Shown here: positions 21,498 to 32,895 of the stretch, in pieces
Position numbering within the stretch: position 1 is the first letter of the stretch
How the letters are laid out: every line of letters starts with the position of its first letter
Assembly (NCBI GenBank): GCA_021292165.1
Contig: CM037877.1
Coordinates: 107,197,858 to 107,261,857, forward strand
Source of the DNA: Shinisaurus crocodilurus
Taxonomy: Eukaryota; Chordata; Lepidosauria; Squamata; Shinisauridae
Direction: 5' to 3'
Length of the DNA stretch: 64,000 bases
Translations under genes and position numbers: made by a program
The notes under the pieces: generated by a model
The model's input: the letters and a program-made list of their open reading frames with translations, nothing else
Databases searched by the model: none
What the model was told of the DNA's origin: nothing

Positions 21498-21922
21498 GGG
21501 CAGTGCAATCCTATGAGGGTGCCCGCAAGCCTCCAAACCCAGAGGATTGCAGGCAGCCCATGCAGGGCGGGAGAAGCACGGCAGATAGGATATCTTCCAT
21601 GCTCCCCTCACCCTCAGAAACATCTAGACAGCCAATTTCAACCGTCTAGATGTTTTTCCTCTTCACATGAGGAGGAGAGGCTGAGGCGCTGGCTGGATTC
21701 CTCAGAATCCGGTGGAGCCTCGCTCCTCCACTCCCCGTCCCCAGGAAACACCCCCCCATGGGGGAACCAAAGACAGAAGACCGCCTGGCTACAAGGTGGG
21801 TGGAACAGGTGCTCCAGTGGCACTGCGACCTCGGAAAAGATTTCTGAGGTTGCAGGGGCTTTCAGACCCAATCCTATGTCCCCACCCAAACGAAGACGGG
21901 GGGGACACAGGATCGCACCCTT
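21498..21922. mobile_element. Hairpin-rich MITE with AGTGCAATCC/GGATCGCACC ends
   Basis: The ends are gcagtgcaatcctatgaggg and acacaggatcgcaccc. The interior is a series of local inverted repeats, such as tagacagcc...ccgtctagatg and cgacctcgga...tctgaggttgc. It resembles 29838-30253 and 53261-53812 in plan. The 170-codon frame across it shows no recognised domain. Confidence 0.6.
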
Positions 21923-21991
21923 AGTCACATTCTTCTGTCATGTTACCCTTGTGTTTCCCTCTTCTCCCTTCCCTCTGTTGTCTCCTTGTCG

Positions 21992-22075
21992 CAATTAGAG
22001 TGTAAGCTCCTCAGGGCAGGAGCCTTTTTAAACTTTTGCTTATGTTTACTTTGTAATGCACCATGTACTGTGATA
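21992..22075 (+). repeat. Interspersed repeat fragment (gtaagctcc/agggcagg type)
   Basis: The motif gagtgtaagctcctcagggc followed by tttgtaatgcaccatg is a common vertebrate repeat motif. A related piece is at 48340-48414. Confidence 0.5.
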
Positions 22076-22137
22076 CCCCACCCCCACACATAATGCTGGA
22101 ATCCCACAAGGGAGCTCAAATGTTTTTCAGTGTACAA

Positions 22138-22392
22138 GGCAGTCATGACTTGAATTGAGAGCATAATTCGTTCCGGAAGCGTGCTTGTAATCCAAAACAC
22201 TCTTAGATCAAAACGAAATACCCCCAAAAAAAATTTGTACAGAGATTTTTAATTTAAGCCGTACTACAGTACTTGTATTGCAAGACGTCACTTGTATATC
22301 AAGTAATAAATAAATAAATAAATATTTAAAAATTTGCTTGTCTTGCAAAACGCTCTCAAACCAAGTTACTTGCAATCCAAGGTATTACTGTA
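22138..22392. mobile_element. Mariner-type MITE (CAGTAATAC family, copy 2)
   Basis: The right end ttgcaatccaaggtattactg is followed by TA. The left end is mutated (cagtcatgacttgaattgag). The interior motif cataattcgttccggaagcg is shared with 36634. It lacks the CpG-rich insert of the other two copies. Confidence 0.75.
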
Positions 22393-23730
22393 TACCTATA
22401 AACTAGCATATGTACTTTTTGTGGAAATCTGCATCCCCTTTTGTCCTCTTGACAAGGACAGGTCAAAATGTAGCAGGAACTCAGCAGTGGCTGGATGTGT
22501 AGAGGTCTATCTGCAGACTTTCTTATAAAACTAGAATTTAGCAAACAACCAACTGTTCCAACAACTGGCTGGACCCCAATTTAGGGATGTTGGAGAAATC
22601 TGCATCAGATTCAATGGAGTTTGGATTTCTGCAGTGGAATGGCTTTTTCCAAACCGGGCGGATTCTGCAGACTTGCGTACTGGTGTTTTACTTTGTGGGG
22701 GGGGGGGAGGTGTCACACAAATGTGTGCATTAGTGCTAATGCAAGTGTGCATTCATGCATTAGTGCTCATTAGTGCCAATGCACACTTGCACAAGTGCAA
22801 ACAGGAATGAAATGCTCATTTAAAAAAAAACTGATTCCATCAATGAGCGGATGATGGAATGAAAAGACGCCCGACAATCCAAGCAACACAGATTTAACCA
22901 AATCTAAACACCCCCCAGTCTTCATACCGAGAGTGGCAAAAAAAGGAAAGTGTAAACCCCTAAAGAGGATCTTCCGGCTAGCTACTTTGGGGCAGGGGGA
23001 GAAGGTCAGTTCCAAACAGAGCAGTAGAAACAGCCCTTGTGGTGCAGGTAGGAATCCTGCCATTTTGTTTCAAACATGCTGCATCCTGCAGGTGAAACTA
23101 GGAGAAAGAGGCACAGCACTGGCAGAAGAACCCATTTGTTCAAAGGCAGAATAGGTTGGTCAGGGATGGAAGCGGGGCAGGCCCCTGTGTGACGTCAGTA
23201 GTCAACAACCCGTATTTCAAGTTCTTTGGCTAATACAGACCCTGGTGCTGGTGGTTGCCTACCAGAACATGGTTTTATTATCAGACACGCGGATCGGTAA
23301 AAGAATGAACGCCTTTATTTTTGACACGCCTAGCGGCAGGGCCATCATGTTTGATCCTAGACGACCCTCCTCCTCTGTCCACAGGATAGACAGCTCTTCA
23401 AATGAACTACAATTAAGTTCACACGACTTTTTCACTTGGCTTCTCTGGCTACCAATTGTCATCAGGTTTCTCCATAACCCTTCAAAAGAGCAGAGCTAGA
23501 TGTGGGATGAAATGTGTCTTGAGGAGAGAAGCTGGTAAATATCAGGATCACAGCAGATGGGAAGGGGGGATTTAATCCTCCCCCCCCACGCTCTGCAGTC
23601 CTAATGTTATCCAGCTTTCCTTCCCTGCAGCTGCTTTTTGCATATATTTTTTTAAGCCAGGCACATTAAAAGCAAGGACACATTTAACAGCATGTCAAGT
23701 CTGGCCCAAAGTGGTGACCTGATTTTGCAC
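22393..23730. other. Unassigned non-coding DNA
   Basis: A G-run lies at 22697-22708 and short tgcattagtgc repeats near 22725-22780. An 84-codon frame at 23245-23499 has no recognised homology. No repeat family could be set. Confidence 0.5.
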
Positions 23731-23738
23731 TGTGCAGT

Positions 23739-24374
23739 CAGTGGAGCCACTAGGACCCGCAGCCCATAGGGCCCCCAAGTGCAGTCTCTCTCCCCACACC
23801 CATCAGGCTCCGTTTCCCCCCAGCACTGTGTTCCCTTTCCCCTGCTCCCCCTGCGCAGGGCAGTGACACCTTTTCTTTTTCTTTTATCCTTTTACGTTTT
23901 AGAATAGTTTGGGCACACACTGCAGAGAAAGCTGCCGTTGCGCCTGATACCTTTCTTTCTCCGCATGGCCTCTAGATGCCCAGGGGCATGCTGGGGAAAT
24001 CAAGATGCTGGGCATGGTGGCAGCTGCGCCCTGTGTTGTGCCTGAACTCTTCTAATGTTAAAAGAGAGAAAGCGAGAGTGGCGGTGCTGCTGCTGCCGCC
24101 ACCCGGTAAAGGGCGTGTGTGGAAAGAGCAAATGCCAGGGAGGAATGAGCAAAGAGAAAGAGTGGCAGCAGGGTGTGAGCGGAAAGAGAGAGAGCAATGG
24201 AGTGAGGGGACAAGGGACAAGTATGGGTGGGGAGAAAGAGGAAGAGAAAGAGTGCTGGGAGAGAAAGGTCACAGAAAGAAAGAGTGTGGGGAAGCAAAAC
24301 TGGAGGGGCACCCAAGACTGTGCCCCTCCAGGGAGCATCTTGCCTGGGGGCCCCTCAACCCTAGCAGCACCAGG
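23739..24374. mobile_element. hAT-like element, 636 bp, purine-rich interior
   Basis: It is flanked by a perfect 8-bp duplication, tgtgcagt (23731-23738 and 24375-24382). The ends cagtggagccactaggaccc and ccctagcagcaccagg are imperfect inverted repeats. The interior plus strand (24055-24300) is strongly purine-rich (gagaaag units). The overlapping frames of 124-180 codons are low complexity. Confidence 0.72.
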
Positions 24375-24382
24375 TGTGCAGT

Positions 24383-24934
24383 GTTTTCCAGTGTCTGTTT
24401 GGAGACAGCTATTCTTTGTCTTTATGTAGCCTCCGTAATGGAGTCTCTCACACTCCGGGTATGGCTTTTTGACATATACAATGTTGGGGTGGGGAGCAGA
24501 CCCATGTTCACGTTGTGACAGTTGCCAGTGATGGTATGGATGAGCGGGAGAGGAAGAACCAGCCCAGGCTGAAGGTCTGAACCTGATTATGTGTGGACTC
24601 TGAATTTGGATGCACTAAAGAACTACGACTGTGCCCCAAAATAAGCCCTGCCCCAGGCATTATGTTGACTTGAAGGGATAACTTCAGTACACTCACATTG
24701 CCCATTGCTTTGCTAATACTTTCACACTGGCTCATAGTTATGTACTTGGTAGACCTTGTGGAAACTGTTATAGACACTGTAAAAGGTCAAATGACCATTT
24801 CTTGGCCCAGAATAAGCAGTGAATGTTTCAGATATTACTTCCGATCCAGAGAGAATATGATGGGATAGGTTCTTCATCCATTAGTAGATGACTCGTACTC
24901 AAAATGAAGAGATGAACCAGCAGGATAATGTCCT
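24383..24934. other. Unassigned non-coding DNA
   Basis: Nothing was recognised. Confidence 0.5.
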
Positions 24935-25298
24935 AAGGTGTCATCCATGTGTCCTCTTTTACAGTTGACAGTCCTCTGTTTGAAGGCCTGCCAGAGGACT
25001 GCTCTCTCTTTGAAGCTGTCCTCTGTTTATTAAAGGGCTGTCCTGTCCACCTGCAGCTTAAAGAACCATAAGAACTGTTACGCATCAGCAGTTAGCGCCT
25101 GAACAGCGAACTGCACAGGCAGGCAAACAGCTCACCTGGTCACCGTTGTGCACACTATGGCGAGATGGACTGTATTTCTATTTGAATTATAGTAATTATT
25201 TCCACATTTGCATCTATACATATGCATCAGCATATGCAAATATTATGCAAACACTGCTCTCTTTTTTTGGGTGATGCGTTTCCTAAGTGAGCACCCTA
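24935..25298. mobile_element. AGGTG/CACCCT-ended DNA element (copy 2)
   Basis: The left part (catccatgtgtcctctttta, gacagtcctctgtttgaagg) and right part (gggtgatgcgtttcctaag, gagcaccct) match the element at 15472-16034. Non-coding. Confidence 0.62.
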
Positions 25299-26130
25299 TA
25301 GCATTTCTAGTTCCACTTCCCAGTTTTTGTCCAGCCTCGCCACTTAAAAACAAAAAGCAGAATTAGACACAATTCCATTTACAAAAGGTGGTAACCCTAA
25401 ATCAGAAAGATGGTTTGCACTACAAAGAAAGTTGTAAATTAGAAAGCTACTGAGCAGAAAAAGCCTCTGCCTTTCTGGTCTACAGCCACCCTCAATGAAC
25501 ATCCTCCTTTTTATCAGAGGTCCTTGGAAGAGGCCATTGCCAAGCAACAAAGCCCAAAGAGATCTGATGTGCAGGCAGCAGTGCCAAGATGTTCGGGCAG
25601 GCTGTGTTTAGTAACACTTTCAGTTTCCTAGTGAAGCAATCATTTAATAAAGGCAAGCTTTTTATTTTTTTAAAAAGGGGGGGAAGGACTGTTGCACAAC
25701 AGGCAGAGATTGTTACACTAGCAATTACACATTTGGAGACAAAAACAGTCCGGAGGCATCAGCTGACCAAATTCTTTGGCCCACCGAGCAGAAGCAGAAA
25801 CCAAAATAAACAGGTCCACTCTACTCACAGCAGTAACCGTTTCCCATTAATTTCATAACAAACCCATTCCAGCCAATCCAGCATGCATCCCTCCCTCTAA
25901 TCTTTCTTTGCCTGTTTCATCAGGAAGTTACTAGGATGTGGCTTCAGGGCAGCACTTTCCCTTGTGGCAATGACTGGCACTGGTACTAACACATGGGTTT
26001 CCCATTAATCCTCTCTCTATATTTAAAAAAAAGGGGGGGGGAAGCAATACCTCAACATTCCACTCAATATTCCGTCACACTCTAGTGTGACTAAGAAACA
26101 GATCCCGCAATAGGGCTATCCAGATAAGAT
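25299..26130. other. Unassigned non-coding DNA
   Basis: Nothing was recognised except short A and G runs. Confidence 0.5.
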
Positions 26131-26174
26131 CATTAAAAAGCCTGGCTTAATGAGACCCAAGGGTCCATCTACTC

Positions 26175-26311
26175 CAGCTTTCCTCAGCCTGGGTCCCTCC
26201 AGAAGTTTTGGCCTACAACTCCCATCAGCCCCAACAAGCCTGGCAAATGATCAGGAACAATAGGATTGGTAGTCCCAAAACTTTTGGAGGGACCCAGATT
26301 GAGGAAGATTG
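26175..26311. mobile_element. Palindromic small hAT inserted in an older repeat
   Basis: The ends cagctttcctcagcctggg and cagattgaggaagattg are complementary in part. The flanks atctactc (26167-26174) and atctagtc (26312-26319) agree at 7 of 8 positions. The flanking words gggtccatct and agtcca belong to the repeat type seen at 19441 and 62945. Confidence 0.72.
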
Positions 26312-26344
26312 ATCTAGTCCACCGTGCAGGCATCGGTAATTAGT

Positions 26345-27464
26345 TCTAAAACAGGAAGCCGTTACAGGCAGCAAACATCAGGATCTCAAGCAAATGTCTA
26401 AAAGGTGAAAGCACACTTTCCCAAATTAACATATCCTTATGGTGCTTTGTCACCTTGGATACTTTCCAACTCTGGCAGCTGCTGTACACTAAAAAACGAG
26501 GCAGAGGGCTTCCATTTTTCTTTGCCTTTGGCAAATAGGTAAAGCCTTTGGCACAACCCCTTAGTTCCCATAACCTGCTGTAACTAGGTCTACGTAGATG
26601 AACTAAACACATATTCTCCCCACACCCACCTCATCTTCCTTCCATTCCCCTGTGCCAAATAAGCTTTTTAGGGCTGGAACCTGTCCTTTTGTACTTTGTA
26701 AAATGCCATGTAGTGGTGGTGATGGTCGTGGTGGCAGTAGTAGAAGTAAACAAGACAGGCCTTGCAACAAAATGCAGCATAGAGTGCTCAAGTTCAGGGT
26801 GGCAGCCAGCCAGCCATGCCCTTTCCAGGATACTCTTATTTCATGCCCCCCACCCCATTTTCTATTTCTTTTTTCCAACTGGCGGTCTACATTCCATGGC
26901 TACTGAGTAAAGTAGCCTCATCTGGCTGGGGTGGGAGGGTACGTTGTCACTGTATGTATTTATTTAATTGTTTGTTTGCTGTAAAAAAAAAAATGGTGCT
27001 CAAGTGGGTATTTATTTATTTTTGCTTTTTGCAAACCTCAGGGTCCCACACACACACACACCCTGCTCAGGGATTTTTCTCTGTTTGCTGGGAAAGTGCT
27101 CCATTAGTTTTCTTCAATGGAAATTCAGGGAGGAAATCCACAGCAGAGAGTTGCTTGGAGCTACATGCACACTTCCCTGGGAGCAAATCAACTGGAACTG
27201 TTGGACTTCCTTTCGAGCAGACCCACACAGGATCTGGAGCCCCCAAGGTATGGAGGAAGGCAGGAGCCATTGGCTCCCTGTGTGGCACCATTTAGGGAAT
27301 GGATTTGGAGGGTGGGGAAAGCAAGGCGCTCCCTCCAGTGATGCATCTCTGAAGCTTAAAGGGGAGAAGGAGGCTTCGAAGAGGGAAAGAGACTGGCTGA
27401 AAAAAATGTCATGCTCATGTGGCTGTGAAATGCAGTACGGCAGGGAAGTAGGTAGGTAGCAGTG
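26345..27464. other. Unassigned non-coding DNA
   Basis: Open frames of up to 163 codons (26816-27459, two plus-strand frames) show no recognised domain and overlap each other. A T/A-rich stretch near 26955-27030 and a (CA)n tract at 27048-27061 are present. Confidence 0.45.
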
Positions 27465-27650
27465 GTGTACTGGACCCAGGGCTCACAGGGTCGAAGCACC
27501 AGAACTTTTTGATTAGCAGGGATGCTGATGTCATCGGCCACCCCACTCAGGCTTCCCTGTTCCCTCTGAGCTTGGCCGCAATCCTCACAGTAGCTGGGGG
27601 GAAATGGATTTCCCCATCCCAGCAACAATACCTTGTCCTGAGCTATCCCT
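27465..27650 (+). repeat. Dispersed repeat, copy 2 (inverted to 18640-18830)
   Basis: Shared motifs are gatgctgatgtcatcggcca, gcaatcctcacagtagctgg and catcccagcaacaatacc. The family was not named. Confidence 0.5.
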
Positions 27651-27762
27651 GTTGTAATGCAAAGTATTTTGCTCTGGCTTGGGCTTGAATGGTAATTAAG
27701 ACCCATTTTGCTTTACAAAAGACCTACAAAAGACATATATCAATAAAACAGTGAAACAGAGG

Positions 27763-28124
27763 CCAGGTTCACATGATCAGCGGGGGGGGGGGGGAGAACA
27801 AGCAGTCACTGTGGCTTCTTTTCCCTGCTCCGTGCGTGTTGGTCACGCGCTGTGCAACTTGCATAATTGCCTGTCATTGAAACCTGGCAAGGTGCGCAGT
27901 GGGGGATGGTTTGTTTCGAAGCCACCCCAGAACCCTACAGCAAGCCTTGGGTTCTGGGGTGGTTTCGAAGCCACCCTACCGCGCACCTCGCCTGTTTTGG
28001 ACAACACGGGAAGCTGTGCACTGTGCAGGTAATTATGCAAATCGCACAGCATGAGACTGGCATGTGCAGGACATGGAAAGGAAGCCATGGTGGCTTCTTT
28101 TCCTTGCTGATCATGCAAACCTGG
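27763..28124. mobile_element. Complex palindromic element with CCAGGTT/AACCTGG ends
   Basis: The terminal inverted repeat ccaggttcacatgatcag / ctgatcatgcaaacctgg matches at 16 of 18 positions. Inside is a perfect 14-bp hairpin (27922-27935 with 27949-27962) and a repeated block tttcgaagccaccc at both sides of it. A G-run follows the left end. No target duplication was fixed, so the superfamily is open. Confidence 0.6.
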
Positions 28125-28237
28125 TGAGAGAGAGACCCAGTTCGCATGATCATGGTGGGGAAAGAAGCCACGGAGGCTTATTCCCCCACCCCACCCGATC
28201 TGCATGCCGGTTGCATGCCAGCGGGATTTGTATCATT

Positions 28238-28338
28238 GCCCTTGGCCTACAGCTCCCGGCATACCCAGACAGCATGGGTAATGGCAAGGGATTCTGGGAG
28301 TCCAGCAACATCTGGGGACCCAAGGTTGGAGAGCCCTG
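28238..28338. mobile_element. Palindromic small hAT, left end missing
   Basis: The right end catctggggacccaaggttgg, agagccctg matches 32760-32895. The core is ggcctacagctcccggcat. The left end is not recognisable. Confidence 0.55.
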
Positions 28339-29837
28339 GCCTAGATGGTGCGATTCCTTTTTGCCATTCTCTTTGTTTTTCTCTGTCGTCAATTCCTGTT
28401 CCACCCCATCTGAAGAAATAGAGGCCCATATCCTCAGCTAGGGTTAACTGACAGATTTCCACTGCTTTCAATGGAGTCCTGCCAATGTATACCAAGGCTG
28501 CAATCCTAAAACCACTCATTTAATAGTAGGCCCACTGACGTCAATGAGATCACTCCAGAATAATTTGAGGGAGAGATGTTTCTCTCTTTATTTGAGGAAT
28601 TCAGCCAAAGCAAGGATCCAGACCCTGGATCCAGACTCTCTTGGAAAAGGAATATATCTTTTTGCTCAATCTTTTGATTCAGCATCTGAGACCTCATTTT
28701 TTAATGAATTTCTTAAGAACTACCATATCATTGCTAGAGCTGAAATAAGGATGGTAAGTGATGGTTTCAACATCTATTCAGTAGGATTACATTTGGAATA
28801 AGAGGAGAGGCCAAAAAAAAAAAAGGCATTTCACCAAAATCCTGCTGTTATTCCACTGCCAAAATGTAAATGATACAATCTCTTTATCTGTATAGAATAT
28901 GCTAGTTTTGTCTCAGGAAAGGAGCGCATATAGGACTTTTGAAATAATAATGAAATATGCCATTCTGTGCAGTCATTTCAGATCAGGTCTGTCCTGATCA
29001 GAAGACAGCCCACCAGGGGCTTGATAAAACTCTTTTTCTTGCCTACCTAACACTGCAAAAACTGAGAGAACTGAAATACCACAATCCAGAACTGGTGGGC
29101 TGCTTTTGCATTGGCAGGTCACATGTTGGACATGCCTGCTGGAGATTGTTTTAGGGGCAGTTGCATTCCTTTTCTTCTATAACTGCCTCCAGACAGAGGG
29201 CACCTAATGCTACCAGTCAAAAGACACTATGCAGCTGTTCTGTCTTTTCCTCCTTGATGTATATTTGTGGAAGGAAAAACAGTGGAAGAAGTTGTGGGGA
29301 AATATGGGAGGGTTACAAGTAGTGATGCCACCCAATTTTGTAATTAGTCGGCTTGTTAGTCAAAACTGTGCGTTCGTAACGCTCACCTTTTTTGTGAGCT
29401 TGGCTCTCTGTCTTATAAATTCATTATCAATTTCAGAATAGACTGCGAGTTTTGGAGCATGAGCAGTCTGCATCAAAATTATGGCATTTCTGCACATGCA
29501 CTGAGTTTGTTGGATTAACCCTCTTAACACCAGCCAGGGTGCTCCAGCGAGGGATCTGCCTTGAATCTTCTGCCTTCGCTGCTATGGCGTCATTCATCTC
29601 CTCCATACCAAACTGATTGGTGCTGCGAAGTCAACATTATGTAGAAAGGCCGCATAAAAACAACCAATCAGGAATGGGTACATAATGCAGTCAGTAACTC
29701 ATAATGCTATGACGTGACGCATTATGCAATTCCAAACTACAGCTCCCAAGATACAGTTTGATATTGTGCATGTGCAAAAAACTCATAAACACAAAATGAG
29801 ATCTTGAATTAAAGGAGAACTCTCATCCGAGATGGAG
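28339..29837. other. Unassigned non-coding DNA
   Basis: A piece at 28498-28556 (ctgcaatcctaaaaccactc, gtaggcccactgacgtcaat) belongs to the squamate palindromic MITE type. Nothing else was recognised. Confidence 0.45.
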
Positions 29838-30253
29838 GGAATGATCCTACAGCCCCTAGACAATGTCTGAGGGGCCATACGATAGCTCAGATTCCCAGCT
29901 CTGAGGTCAGAGACAGATTCACAGTGCTGGGAATCGGAGCTCTGACCCCCTCCCCTTCGCAGCTGGGTTGGAAAGAACCACGCCGTCTGCTCTCTGAGGT
30001 TGGGAAAGCAACCTCAGAGAGGAGTTAAAGGGGGTGGGCAGAGGGCGGGCAGGGGGCAGAGAGGGCAGGAGACTGAAGCAGCCAGGATATGAGGTATCCT
30101 CAAGCCGCTCCAGCCTCCTTCCCTCCCCCTCTGAAATGCCATCACCGAAAACAGCCATCTAGCAAAAATGCAGAGTCACCTCTGCCGCTCCTCCCACTCT
30201 GCATTGGATGACCATGAGCCTCCAAGCTTATGCTCATCATAGGATTGTGCCCT
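29838..30253. mobile_element. Hairpin-rich MITE, related in plan to 21498 and 53261
   Basis: The ends gaatgatcctacagc and cataggattgtgccc are imperfect inverted repeats. Local hairpins are cccctagacaatgtctgagggg, tctgaggttgggaaagcaacctcaga and ggatatgaggtatcc (each split by a short loop). Non-coding. Confidence 0.55.
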
Positions 30254-30368
30254 AAACTAATTAATTTGCTACTTACAGAGGAAATCACAAACTCATTCGG
30301 GATAAGTTCACCCATCACAAGTGGAAGACAACGTTGTCTGGACCCCCTGCAAAATGCCATTAATTTAT

Positions 30369-30767
30369 AGGGATGGGGGAGACATTAGTTCAGTTTGCAT
30401 TTTTATGCAAACTTACAAAATGCACACTACCCAAACCCATACACAAACTGGAACTCAGTTAAACATCAATATCTGCACTTTTCCAAAGTTTGCGGCCAAG
30501 GTTTGCACATTAAAACCAATGTGTACAAAAATTCATATAGAATGCAAAAGTGCAGACAGAACATGTGTATTACAAGGAAGCGTGCACAAGAATGTTGCAG
30601 GAAATCGACTGCAAAATGCATATATTTTGAGAAATGCTCATGAAAATACATATGAATTTTTGCGCAGACTTTTAAAAAAATTGCAAACTGATGCGGAAAC
30701 AGGACGGGACAAACTTAACTTTGGGAAAATGAGAACATGAGTGACATCAAACGTGATAGATTCATCC
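30369..30767. mobile_element. TAGGGATG-type AT-rich element, copy 3 (split)
   Basis: The left end agggatgggggagacattag and interior (tttgcggccaaggtttgcac, tatgaatttttgcgcagac) match 37052-37451 in inverted orientation. The right end is interrupted at 30767 by the 3.8-kb hAT and resumes at 34582 (attcatccagccct). Confidence 0.65.
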
Positions 30768-31029
30768 CAGGGCCGGATTAAGAGCATTATGGGCCTGGTG
30801 CTGAGGATTTTGGTGGGCCTTTTTATGGAAATAAATAAAATGAAGACGCAATTTTATATTAAAACAAATTAAATATTTTAATTACCATTAAAGTGCCAAA
30901 ACAGAAACATACTGAAAATATTTCTTTTTTTGTAAACAATAAGCTTGTTAACTCAATAAAACCGTTATAAATAGAACATTCACAACAACCATTTTTAAAT
31001 AAACATAAACCATATAAACAGGTAATAAC

Positions 31030-31064
31030 CAGGTCAGGCCTGGTTATTACTTGGATGGGAGACC
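31030..31064 (+). repeat. 5S rRNA-like fragment (SINE3-type head)
   Basis: The run caggtcaggcctggttatta followed by cttggatgggagacc matches the eukaryotic 5S rRNA internal region (cagggtcgggcctggttagt, acttggatgggagacc) with one gap and two substitutions over about 35 bases. This covers the intermediate element and the start of the C box of the 5S internal promoter. It is joined directly to a CR1-type tail and preceded by an inverted copy of its own start (gtaataaccagg). Confidence 0.68.
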
Positions 31065-31150
31065 CCTCCTCTAGTTTCCTTCATTGAGCAGGGGGTTGGA
31101 CTCGATAGCCTTGTAGGCTCCTTCCAACTCTATGATCTATGAATCTATGA
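31065..31150 (+). mobile_element. CR1-type LINE 3' tail
   Basis: The sequence cctcctctagtttccttcat, gcagggggttggactcgata, ggctccttccaactctatga, then ctatgaatctatga is the CR1 3' terminus as known from birds and reptiles (ending in ATTCTATGA-like units). Inverted copies lie at 40095 and 44439. Confidence 0.78.
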
Positions 31151-31436
31151 GCCAGACCTGCCTTTAATGTCTCTGCCCCCAGCAAGCTCTGCCCCTTTAA
31201 CTTTAACACATTCTGTGAAGGTTTAAACAGGACCCTACACACATTCAGCAGAATGCTCCAGACCTTCACCAAATACACACAGGTCAGGAGAGGCAAAACC
31301 ACGTAGGGAATGGGATGTTGGGGGCAGGGCCAGTGCAATGCATGGGTGAGGGACTTCTGAATAGGGTTGTAGTCTAACCTAATAAAGGTTGCAATCCTAT
31401 GAACACTTATTTCGGAATAAGCCCCAATGGATACAG

Positions 31437-32470
31437 TTGGGCTTATTTATTTATTTATTTATTTATATTTATTTATGTAATACATTTTTATACCACCCAA
31501 TAGCCGAAGCTCTCTGGGCAGTTTACAACAGTTAAAACCATAAAATACAATATAAAATAAATATAAAATTTAAAACCACAGATTAAAACAAACAACAAAG
31601 CTAGCAGCAACAGTTACAATAACAGAGTTAAAAACAACTACAAAATTAAAATGATTAAGATGATTAAGATGATTTAAATGCCTGGGAGAATAGAAAGGTC
31701 TTCACCTGGCACCGGAAAGAATACAAAGTGGGCGCCAGGCAAACCTCTTTGGGGAGCTCATTCCATAACCGGGGTGCCACAGCAGAAAAGGCCCTCCTCC
31801 TGATAGCGACCTGCCTCATTTCCTTTGGCAGGGGCTCTCGGAGAAGGACTGCTGATGCAGATCTTAGTGTCCGGGCAAGTACATATGGGAGGAGACAATC
31901 CTTCAGATACCCTGGCCCCAAGCCGTTTAGGGCTTTGAATGTTAGTACCAGCACTTTGAATCGGGCCTGGAAACAGACTGGCAGCCAGTGCAGATGAGAA
32001 AGCACTGGCATAATATGTTCTCGTTGGCCAGTCCCCGTTAACAATCTCGCTGCCCTATTCTGGACCAGCTGAAGTTTCCGGACCATTTTCAAAGGCAGCC
32101 CCACGTATAACACATTGCAGTAATCCAAACGAGAGGTTACCAGAGCATGGATAACTGTAGCTAGGCTATCTCTGTCCAGATAAGGACGAAGTTGGTATAT
32201 CAGCCTAAGCTGATAAAAGGTGCTCCGTGTCACCGAGTTCACCTGTGCCTCAAGTGACAGTTGTGGATCCAAGAGCACCCCCAAACTACAAACCTGATCC
32301 TTCAGCGGGAGTCCAACCCCATCCAGAACTGGTTGAATATCACTTAGCCGGGCAGACAAACCACCCACTAACAGTACCTCCATTGAGTCTCAGTTTATTA
32401 GCCCTCATCCAGTCCATTACCGTGCCCAGGCAGTGATTCAGAACAGCCACTGCCTCACCTTTTATTTCAA
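31437..32470 (-). mobile_element. CR1/L2-group LINE, 5'-truncated, about 1 kb
   Basis: On the minus strand it runs from coding sequence (32470 downwards) through the stop at about 31664 to a 3' UTR ending gaagctctctgggc (as read on plus) and a TTTA-rich tail at 31442-31470. It lies inside the family B hAT, so it is younger than that element. The tail matches those at 14038 and 21388. Confidence 0.82.
31664..32383 (-). pseudogene. C-terminal part of a LINE reverse transcriptase ORF
   Basis: The frame is 239 codons and still open. It holds the region downstream of the reverse transcriptase catalytic core: LGVLLDPQLSLEAQV (residues 34-48), ALVTSRLDYCN (80-90), LQLVQNRAARLLTG (104-117), LHWLPV (131-136) and RRAFSAVAPRLWNELP (about 196-211). 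These are typical of the CR1/L2 group C-terminal region. The YADD-type catalytic motif and the endonuclease are missing. The apparent start Met is not real: the upstream DNA continues the same protein (MDWMRANKLRLN) in another frame after an indel near 32385. It is a dead retrotransposon remnant, although its open length suggests modest age. Confidence 0.82.
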
Positions 32471-32759
32471 AGTCAAGCATGCAAATGGGTGCACTATATA
32501 TCCACAAAATGCCTCTTTCATTTTAAGGCCATTACAAATTGCAGACAGGATTTTCCATCACACTCAATAATATATCTTTTTTCTCATCCCCCCCCCCATA
32601 TGCCCTTCATTTTGTTTTTGTTTTTGCTTAACATTCATACTGAAAAAGAATTTTTCTGCTTTCTGCTGAAGTTTGCACACTACTTTGTGATTTTCAGTTG
32701 GTCATAATGAGAAGTCTGGTTTCACCAGCTCTCTGTGGATCTTAATGGTTAATCTAGAA

Positions 32760-32895
32760 CAGGGCTCTCCAACCTCGGGTCCCCAGATGTTGCCAGACTA
32801 CAGCTCCCAGAATCCCTTACCATTAGCCATGCTAGCTGGGTATGCTGGGAGCTGTAGGCCAGCAACATCTGGGGACCCAAGGCTGGAGAGCCCTG
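32760..32895. mobile_element. Palindromic small hAT, 136 bp
   Basis: The ends cagggctctccaacctcggg and ccaaggctggagagccctg are complementary. The perfect 8-bp duplication atctagaa lies at 32752-32759 and 32896-32903. It is nested within the family B hAT. Confidence 0.85.

Noticed and set aside
24000..24518. A 180-codon frame rich in Arg/Glu/Lys
   Set aside because: It reads through purine-rich transposon DNA (636-bp hAT) and its antisense is open too.
31030..31064. A functional 5S rRNA gene
   Set aside because: Only about 35 of about 120 bases match, the 5' half is missing and the segment is fused to a CR1 tail.
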